A stretch of 64,000 nt of DNA from Haemaphysalis longicornis (lineage: Eukaryota; Arthropoda; Arachnida; Ixodida; Ixodidae): NCBI GenBank assembly GCA_013339765.2, contig CM023448.1, positions 194,844,409-194,908,408 on the forward strand, written 5' to 3'. Positions 56,595 through 64,000 of this stretch are shown here, piece after piece. The notes beneath the pieces were generated by a model. The model saw nothing but the letters and a program-made list of their open reading frames with translations. It ran no database searches and had not been told where the DNA came from. How positions within the stretch are numbered: position 1 is the stretch's first letter; every line of letters starts with the position of its first letter. The position numbers were made by a program, and so were the translations under genes.

Positions 56595-57643
56595 TTAAAG
56601 GAGCCATGAGCACAAAACACAAGTTCGGTTCATTCGAAAGATTGCCTCGATAGAATCATACTGACACCACTGTTTATGCACACTTCGCTCAAATAATGCA
56701 CATAACTAGGAAAAAAACGGAACGGCCATGCGACCTACTAGCTCATTTCCCGCCACAGAATTTATGATGTCACATGAGCTTCGGTGTGCGATTGGCTTAG
56801 GACGGAAAAAGCAAACGCAAATTAGGGACGGCTTAAAGGCTTTCCGAACGAACTATTTGCGCTTAAGTGTAACGCATATTCATTTTACAGCAGTAATGAT
56901 GATGCGTTTAACAATGAAAGTTACGAAAACGCACGTAAGCATAGAAGGGCTGATGCGCACTGCTGTTGGTACTGGGCGCACTATGCTTGTTTTAGCTGTA
57001 CAGCGCTCCGCCTCTTTAAAGTTGTTTTACAGGACACCGGCCGATTGGCGTAAGCGGCGTTGTCTTACGTGACCCTGTTTGTCGAGGATACCCCATGTTT
57101 CACGAGACGAGTAAGAAAAGCAAGCCAGGTGCAATTACGCTCAAAAACAAAGCAACGCCTAATCTGCATGCATCAATTGATAAGCTTTTTCACATGTAGA
57201 AATTTTTTGTCGTTTGCCATTCTTTGTTGGTGTTTTCTAAGATAGAGATTGTATAATTACAGTTGCCTGATATGCTATGTTTTTATCTTTCCACTCCTGC
57301 TTGGACCTGATTCTGGCCTGCAGTATTGTCTAATTAAAAATAAAAATAAAATGGCGGACAACCGTTCGGGGATGACTATGGCAGCGCCGTCTGGGAGGGC
57401 TGACGGACAGCAAGGCCGTAAACCCGAATGACGCAGTGGAAGTTCGCTTGAATACACACGCTTCCGACGTCATTGCTCACATTAAACCCACGATTTGGGG
57501 GGAGAATCAAAATTTTAACCTAAATTGAGCAATTTCTCAGTGAATACGGCGTCATTTGCTGCCTGGCAAGCGCTGGGGGCACTTCAAAACGCGAAGTCTT
57601 TCGAATAAAACAAACTTGTATTCTGTCTTCATGGCTCCTTTAA
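56595..57643. mobile_element. Second TTAA-bounded non-autonomous DNA transposon
   Basis: The left end starts TTAAAGGAGCCATGAGCAC and the reverse-complemented right end TTAAAGGAGCCATGAAGAC. Similarity continues imperfectly for about 47 bases to a shared ATTCGAAAGA. TTAA lies at both outer ends (56595-56598 and 57640-57643). Termini resemble those of 38566-40314 (TTAAAGGRGCCMTGA). No transposase. YY1-like AAAATGGCGGAC at about 57349, E2F-like TTTCCCGCCA at about 56745, NF-Y-like GCGATTGGCT at about 56789 and CRE-like TGATGTCA at 56765-56772 are inside. Confidence 0.85.
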
Positions 57644-58129
57644 GGTTGAGAAGACTTCACTTCAGCTTCTCGATTTTGATTACGGTGATGTGCATAAGAC
57701 CTTCTAATGCCACTGGGAACCCAAAAGATGGGGTCTTTTCCTTACTTGCTTTGTACGCTAAATACACATATTGTTAATATTTTAGTAGTTAAACCATGCA
57801 ACTGTTTTGCTTTTTGTGGTGTTATGAAGTAGAAGACATCAGTGATTAAGCTGACTCAAATGGATCATTTTGTGAGTTTCTTGCCTCGGTTACAAGCTTT
57901 GTGATTATGGCACTCCAAAATGCAAGAACTCCAAAGTCAGCACCTCTCTTGCCCTGTTCCCTCCCGAATGACATTCCTGGCCACTGACAGGGGCTCCAAT
58001 AAAATTGAAAACTTTGATTGGAGCCTATCTCACGTACGAACTCTTCCTGCATTGAATAGCAAAACATTCCCCTGCGTTTTTTGGTAAAAAAAACACACTT
58101 TTTCAGTCCCCTGAGTTGTATTGGTAACT
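57644..58129. other. Unannotated stretch
   Basis: AT-rich, no gene or repeat recognised. Confidence 0.4.
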
Positions 58130-58645
58130 TGTCAATAAACGGTGTAGATTATGACACGGTGGCTGCAAGTTCAGTAGCCATCGAGCTCCTGGCATGGGCA
58201 ACAGGGAATCGAATTTTCGTTGATTCTGATGGATAACCACCCTACCTACCGAGATCTAGGACGTCACAGAACCATCTTTGTATATATGTTTCCGGTCATT
58301 GTGTTGTTCGTGCAGTAACTGCATGAAAAACTGTCTGAGAGCCAGTGGGGGCACGTAGGCCTTCTTTCCAATGCCCGGAACGTAGAGACGAATCTCGGGT
58401 GCTGCCTGGCACCTTGGCGGGGATAACGGTGGGACTGAAGGCGTGTAACTCGAGGGTACCTCAGCCCTGTGCGCTGCGATAATGGCTGCAAAGGAAGAGC
58501 GTGGTCGATTTTGAGGAAGCTGCGCCAGGTGGGGATATGGTAGCCTCGGGAGGCGCGTGATGTGTAGGAGTAGCGTCTCAGAGGTCACATAACTTGCTAT
58601 AGGATATCTTTGGCAATGTATATCGTTCCCACTGTTGACGCACAT
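58130..58645 (-). pseudogene. LINE ORF2 fragment: pre-RNase H and RNase H start
   Basis: The frame 58645-58256 reads APEIRLYVPGIGKKA, VPPLALRQFFMQLL and then HIYKDGSVTS, where the TDG-type start of RNase H has Asp-Gly. After the stop, another frame gives HARSSMATELAAT, the next RNase H block. The rest is missing or unrecognisable before about 58130. The fragment belongs to an I-type element like that at 32.3-37.1 kb but not to the same copy. Confidence 0.7.
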
Positions 58646-58940
58646 CGCGGAAAACCATCATCGAGAAGGGCATGTCATAGAGCGCACGTGTCTTTCTTAA
58701 AGAAGGAGCTCATCGTCGTCGCCCACATTTTCACATTTCTTGCTGGAAAGACGTGGGGCACATCGGTCAGAGGAATGCTACAGCTGTACCAGGCGCTTTT
58801 CCTGGGAGGTTAGCGCTACAGCTGGCCAGTGATATCCAATACATGCTCCACTAACCTTTGGGCTATCCAGAGTATCCAAGCGCAGGCTCTCCGCGCGTGT
58901 CTTGGTTTTACCTTCTGATGCTGTTCCATTTGCCCAACGC
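58646..58940 (+). pseudogene. LINE RT C-terminal region in inverted orientation
   Basis: The plus frame includes HVSFLKKELIVVAHIFTFL, AGKTWGTSVRGMLQLYQALF, which I recognise as the part of I-type ORF2 just after RT, normally upstream of the segment on the minus strand at 58130-58645. It therefore lies in opposite orientation to its neighbour. After about 58815 stops break it. Confidence 0.65.
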
Positions 58941-60203
58941 TTAGCCGTTCTGCTAGTTCTGCCGTTTCGTATCTTTCAGCAGTGCTTCATTTTTGAAGAT
59001 ACACTTTGACTGACTAGTCTGATTTGCTACCCTGCTGCTCCTGTGACTCATTCTGAAAGAGGGGGGCGGGTAGGGCTGTTGTCGACAAATATCGTCTTCC
59101 GAAAAGAGTTTGATCTCGTGCGTCAAATTACCTTGCAATTTGAGGAACGAGATGCAATAATTCAAACTACCTTGCAGTTTGCAATCGCAAAATCTATTGC
59201 AAGATCCCCCACTTAGCGGATGGAACCAAAATGGTGGTCAAGCGGAACGGAGACGTATTAATGATTACGCACACAACCGTAACAGCTATCTCAAAATGCA
59301 TTCCAGTGATAAGAGCGATATAAAATGACTGAAAGGAAACTACCGCGCATGTTTCACAAGATTTTGGCTCACACCCACGAGAAGGTGACTGCCAACAAAT
59401 CACACTAGGTGGCGAAACAATCGAATTCACGGGTATCATTTACATGGCTGCTGTAGGATTTTTTTTATGCTGCAGCTGGTTAAAAAAGTACTCGGCTGGT
59501 GTTTAAAGACGTCCCCTACTAATGTACGGAGCTGACTCGGCGGCACGCAGGTCCAACTCTAGGTGTTAAAGTTCAGGGTGGTGGGCGATTCCAGAGAGAT
59601 GATTGTGATTTTAACAAAGAAAGGAAGCGGGAGAAAGTATATTCCACAGAGAGCATGACCCTTGGTGGTAGCTTTAAGTTGTTATAAGGGTTAGGTGTGA
59701 AAGTAGCTGGTAAATAGCCACTACTTCATCTGCTTTCCTTAATATGTGGCCTAATTTCTTGCTGTCGCCTTTAAAATTACACAGCTTTTATTCAGAAAAA
59801 CAGTTTTTTGAATGCACGAATATTGTATTTATTTTTCATAGTCGCTTTAAACTACAAAGATTTTTTCCCACATCGATAATAATTTAACTCACCGAACCGG
59901 TTCGGGTAGGAAATTATTGGAACTGGAACTGAAGTGGGGCGAACAGAATTATCCCGAACCGGAACCGTAACCGAACCGGTGTTTTTTACGGTTCAACACA
60001 TTGTGTATAACGATCTTTGTTCTCCCTAGAATGCGGAGCGATTTCATTCCGGCAGCATGCATTTAATAATACAAAACCTGTCTCACGGCAACCGCACTGC
60101 TTTCCTATGGGCCAGTGAAGCAGCCTTTTACGGGGATGTGGCAGGTACGTTTGCTCTCTCGCAAGAGCGTTTCTCTTGGACATATTTTCGTTCTATCAAC
60201 CCT
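58941..60203. other. Unannotated stretch
   Basis: No gene recognised. At about 59890-59990 there are short imperfect repeats of GAACCGGTTCGG and AACCGGAACCG. Confidence 0.4.
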
Positions 60204-60221
60204 GAGAGCTATAATGGGACC

Positions 60222-60454
60222 CGCCGCGGTGGCTCAGTGGCTAAGGCGTTTCGCTGCTGAGCACGAGGTCGCGGGTTCCATTCCCGGCCGCGGCGGCCGC
60301 TTTTCTGGTGGAGGCGAAAAGCAAAAACGCCCGTGTGTACGAGAATTCGGCGCACGTTAAAGATCCCCAGGTGGTCAAAATTAATCCGGAGTCCTCCACT
60401 ACGGCGCGCCTCATCGCCTGCGTGCCGTCGGCGCGTTAAACCCTACAATCAATC
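60222..60454 (+). mobile_element. Ruka-type SINE, full length, recent-looking
   Basis: The tRNA-like head begins CGCCGCGGTGGCTCAGTGG with box A, followed by a box-B-like GGGTTCCATTCCC. The body contains GGCGAAAAGCAAAAACGCCC and the tail ends in ACAATC, which is short. The flanking 18-bp segments starting GAGAGCTA (60204-60221 and 60455-60472) differ at one base. They are target-site duplications and give exact borders. The well-kept head suggests relatively recent insertion. Non-coding; depends on LINE proteins. Confidence 0.93.
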
Positions 60455-60472
60455 GAGAGCTAGAATGGGACC

Positions 60473-62097
60473 TTATTGAGTAGATTTTCTCGCAGCCCAT
60501 GTACCGACTGCCACCGCTCCATCCACCAGTAGCAAAAATCGCCAGCCCATGTGAGCGCTTACCCTACAAACCGACTCGAAAAATGTCTTCTTCCACTTCT
60601 ACACACTGGCGCAAATCACGATAGCACGACAAGAGGAGTAAAGGTTCTTCGCACCCATGAGAAGGCGACATTTGTGTGAGATGATTATTAATTCAGAGAG
60701 CGTTTTTTTTTCTTTTATCGAGTGGTGCACAGTGTGAGGAGTGTAATGCTGCTTTGACGCGTGCTGTTTGATCACCTGGGTGACTCCGAAGTTTTTGAAT
60801 GCTGTTGCGGAGCCGCTCTACCTTTGTAATTGTGTCCTCGCCATTGCGCTCTGCGCAATGAGGGGGAGATGGCGTCGTTGAGTGCGCTCACCGCCCGCCA
60901 CTGGTGTGGCAGCCCCTTGACTCCACGGTCAGCCCTTGGACCGCGTGAGGTTGGCCAGCTTTACTGACTTAGCGCTAAAGGAGCAGGAGATGGGAAACTC
61001 AGTTTCGTTATTTAAATCGGAATGACATTCGGTGGTCCGTTGTACCCCAGAGTGACTTCCCTTCAGCTTTCTTTCCCACCCTTTTACTGCTTTGACAGAC
61101 TCCCTCCATCCTATTTTGTGTGGAAACTGTAAATTCTCCTTATATTTGCAACACAACTCGTAGCCACTGCGAATAGTTCGATTTATTACTTAAGGGGGCT
61201 TACGTGCTCTGGCCATACGTACTTTGACTTACGTCCTTTTTGCCGGGAACTTCTTACCCTTCCATTTTACTTGTGCATGATTTTGTACTGCACAATATAC
61301 CACTTGTAACAACTCGGCGCGCCTCTGTAGCTATACTTGTTAAGAAATCAATATTACAAAACAAGACCTCCTATGGCGAGGAGGCGCAGTCTTTGTCAAA
61401 AGTTTCTAGGCCCCACCAACAGTATCTGTCCCACAAATAATTCAAAGCCAAAGCTTAACGTTTACCCGAGCCCAAATTATTTTTTGACCATAGGAAAGAA
61501 GGGTGTTTTATCCAGCTTTCTGACAAGAAACGCTTCATACTTGCTAGAGAGGTAAGGTTTCCCTTGGAATTTTTTGTGACCTATGCACGTTTGGCGTGGG
61601 CTAGAAAATTTTGACACATACTGTACATTGTGCGATCTGACAGTATAAAGCATGGGTTTGACATTACTGGCAAAGCACCCAAGTTTTCTTGTAAAACAAC
61701 CTGAAAAATAACGTTATCTAAGTATGCTTCCACGAACTTTTCCACGAAAGAAATCATAGTAAATTTCAGAGCCATTTTTTGCGCTGCGTGGAGCCTACCA
61801 TATCGTTTACAATGTGTTTTTTTTTCTCTGTGGAGGGAATGCCATTGGTGTACGGTCACTTCCGAAGGCCAAAATTGTTTTCCCGACAGATTCACGATAT
61901 TCTGTTTTGAGATAGGTATAAGCCAGGCACTTTCGGTGCGATACATAACGTAAATTAGACGTGTTTATTTGCCGCGTTCCGCACTTAAACTGACCCAAAA
62001 AATACGAAACCACCCTCGTTTAAAAAAAAGACTGGTATAATCGAGCCAAGATAGAATTTGCAGTGAACAAAAAACACGAGTCTCGGCAGAAAACTGT
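60473..62097. other. Unannotated stretch
   Basis: No family recognised. A 121-codon minus frame at 61581-61946 and shorter plus frames have no motif. No inverted repeats were found by eye. Confidence 0.35.
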
Positions 62098-62170
62098 GCC
62101 CTGCCAGGGAGCGAACCCAGGACGTTCTCGTCAGAAGCCGCGGTTGTACCCATTAGTCTACAGATGTCCA
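62098..62170 (-). mobile_element. tRNA-derived SINE-like head
   Basis: The minus strand reads box A TAGACTAATGGG (62149-62160) and box B GGGTTCGCTCC (62108-62118), about 31 bases apart. CCTGG and CCAGG near the right of box B could be part of the T stem. No clear body or target-site duplication was identified. Confidence 0.5.
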
Positions 62171-62776
62171 ACAGAGGGGCGCCTCATAGCGATTGCGTAA
62201 AACAATAAGAGTTCTGTTCGAAGTGAACCAGTAGGTGGCGCTGGTTGCGTACAGAAAGTGGGGAGCGTTACGCACATGGAATGGAATCTCGCGACAGATT
62301 CGCCAAAGGGATTAATCTAATGACGACGATGCTCCCCGGTGAATACAAGCGAGTGCCCAATCACCAGGGTAAGAAAATTATTAGCTGGCTACAGGGTACA
62401 GTCTAATTGAGTCTTAGTGACTTTTAGAATGAATTTGGAAGCATGTATAGTGAGAAAAAAATGCAACCCAATGTTTTGGGGTAGTTGATCTTCGCCAGGA
62501 GTGGTTTCCCGAGGTACATTTAGGTGCTGCGTTGGAAACGATTGCAATGGCATCAATCAATTTGAATAAAGCTTGAACGTAAATAATCTTTATTAAACTA
62601 AAAATGTGTCTCACTAATAAACAGCTCACGTCGAAATTCGCAGCACATCTAGTCGCCACTCCTTTGTAAACGCAAATCTGTTACTTTGCTAGGTTTGCGA
62701 AAGCGTGCACCACATAAACGCGCCCACAAAACACCCAATCCTCTATGCGATCTGAATTGCCATTGGCTAGGACGCT
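62171..62776. other. Unannotated stretch
   Basis: No gene or repeat recognised. Confidence 0.4.
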
Positions 62777-63103
62777 TTAAATAACACGTGCGTAAAAATA
62801 AAACAAAAAGAAAAGCGCGTTTATTTTAAATATCTGTCGCAGTCTCGGTTGGCTTTCAGCTTCTGTGGAGGCAGTTCCGCAGCAGCATAGATAGTGATTT
62901 CCTAAGGAGTAACATGGTGTGAGCCTGGCGTCGAGGTTATCGCAGCCAAATTGGTATTGGTGAATCGGTCGTAAGCTATAGACTGCAGCTGTCACCGTCG
63001 CTGGCCGGTTTGCTTGAGCACGTATGGGTGGGTCGGCTATTGCCGACATCGTCAGATGACTTGTTAACAGAACTAGCCAAAAGAAACGCTGTCGAGCTGT
63101 CAT
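62777..63103 (-). CDS. Candidate small secreted cysteine-rich protein, doubtful
   Basis: From ATG at 63103 the frame encodes 108 residues. The N-terminus (MTARQRFFWLVLLTSHLTMS and then AIADPP) has a basic n-region, a hydrophobic core and an Ala-x-Ala-like cleavage site, so it resembles a signal peptide with a mature chain of about 83 residues. Five Cys residues follow (FGC, then LTPCYSLGNHYLCCCG). An AATAAA signal occurs inside the frame near 62823, before the stop, and the C-terminus becomes hydrophobic and repetitive (FFLFYFY), so the true end may be earlier or spliced. No family recognised. Chance cannot be excluded in 64 kb. Confidence 0.25.
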   Translation of the reverse strand: MTARQRFFWLVLLTSHLTMSAIADPPIRAQANRPATVTAAVYSLRPIHQYQFGCDNLDARLTPCYSLGNHYLCCCGTASTEAESQPRLRQIFKINALFFLFYFYARVI

Positions 63104-64000
63104 TTCATTAGGCTATGTTACGGGATCCTCTCCGACGTTTTTAGGACTGGCGTTTGCAGCCACCCACATCTGACATTGCATGACATGTTGAGGAAATGCA
63201 ATAATATCACAAAGAACTTCATTATTGTGTGTTATATTCGAGGCGAGTTTGTTTTGCGCCTTAACAATCCCATTCCATTTGGAAAACGGGGATTCAAAAA
63301 TGACCATTTTCTTCCTAAAACGACGTATGCTTGTAACTGCGATGTACCCATCGCTGTTGCACAGTGGCTAAGCCAGTTTAAGGCTACGGAGTTGATGCTT
63401 AGATCCCTTGCTGAGACAACTCGATGTCAGGCGTAGGTGAAGTGTAAAAAAAGCCACGTGATTTCTATGCACATGTCGCTATCACGTTGCGCTTACAGTT
63501 TCTGCGTATGGACGCTTTGCGAAAGTTTTTCGTTCGTGAAAAAAAAAATTCGAATCAGATGTTTCGCATTGTCGATGTCAAACTGCTAGCGTGACTAGTT
63601 AGCTTTTCGTAAGACTTCTCGTAAGAAAATTGGTGCAGATTTCGGAAGGGACCTTGCATGAGGTCGTTTTTCGTACATAGCACTCATGAAAAACACCCCG
63701 TCCCCCTTTTTAATTCGCTGCTCGTGATTTGGAATAGCACGGTGACAGAGAGTACGAACTGAATGGAGAGCACTATCAACAGAGAATATTCACTGTCCAT
63801 AGGAACCGTTCTCCCAAAAATACGCGGTGAGTATCTTTTCGTTTGCCCTGAGATGAGCGCAAAAGGAAGAAAAGAAGAAACGTTGCACTTACATTTCCAG
63901 GAACCAGCTTAGCTGAAGTTAAGGAGCAAGGAACGGCATGAGACGGTCTGTGAATAACAACTTATATTTTTTTCTTTATAGTATCGGCAAGCGCTCACCG
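63104..64000. other. Unannotated end of window
   Basis: A box-A-like GCACAGTGGCTAAG near 63360 has no recognisable box B. No gene seen. Confidence 0.35.

Noticed and set aside
63350..63420. Box-A-like GCACAGTGGCTAAG
   Set aside because: No recognisable box B follows.

Overview
The window looks like repeat-dense nuclear DNA of a hard tick (Ixodidae). The main evidence is at least three copies of a tRNA-derived SINE of the Ruka type known from ixodid ticks, together with many decayed non-LTR retrotransposons of the I/R1-like (RNase H-bearing) and RTE clades, several non-autonomous DNA transposons with terminal inverted repeats (TIRs), and long tetranucleotide microsatellites. All family names here come from recognising motifs by eye; no database search was run. 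I see no intact conserved host gene, no rRNA and no CRISPR array. The ordinary open frames are short, and most lie in repeats.

Layout, left part (1-31 kb). A truncated SINE is followed by a hAT-like transposase fragment, a foldback element (2.7-3.0 kb) and three LINE pieces (3.0-7.6 kb). The largest LINE is interrupted by a 518-bp compound SINE insertion with a perfect 13-bp target-site duplication. Next come a degraded region that may derive from a Helitron-type gene (8.7-9.5 kb), a full SINE with perfect 13-bp duplications (9.56-9.80 kb), microsatellites, a possible MITE (12.3-12.9 kb), an RTE remnant (16.05-17.4 kb), a foldback (17.9-18.1 kb), a long GATA/GACA array, a 1.1-kb TIR element (19.86-20.95 kb), a GGCC-periodic tract (22.6-22.9 kb), a two-level AT-rich repeat (23.6-24.7 kb) and a 1.44-kb element with perfect 34-bp TIRs (27.4-28.8 kb).

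Right part (31-64 kb). An 86-92 bp tandem array (31.4-31.9 kb) shares its unit with the 2.7-kb foldback. It is followed by an almost complete but broken I-type element (32.1-37.1 kb), a TTAA-bounded 1.75-kb element (38.57-40.31 kb), a decayed R1/I-like LINE (40.3-42.9 kb), dispersed tRNA-like and TTGGA repeats, and a near-full-length minus-strand LINE with ORF1 and ORF2 (50.95-56.25 kb). After that come a second TTAA-bounded element with related termini (56.6-57.6 kb), a LINE fragment with an inverted 5' half (58.1-58.9 kb), and a recent-looking SINE with 18-bp target-site duplications (60.2-60.5 kb). A 108-codon ORF with a signal-peptide-like start (62.8-63.1 kb) is the only non-transposon coding candidate that I would single out.

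How the parts relate: the LINEs would have supplied the reverse transcriptase that moves SINEs, and the LINE and SINE 3' tails seem to seed the TC, GATT/CAAT and GAT microsatellites. The TIR elements carry no transposase and must have depended on enzymes encoded elsewhere. Several of them, with different termini, carry the same set of promoter-like motifs (YY1-, E2F-, NF-Y-, CRE- and NRF1-like).
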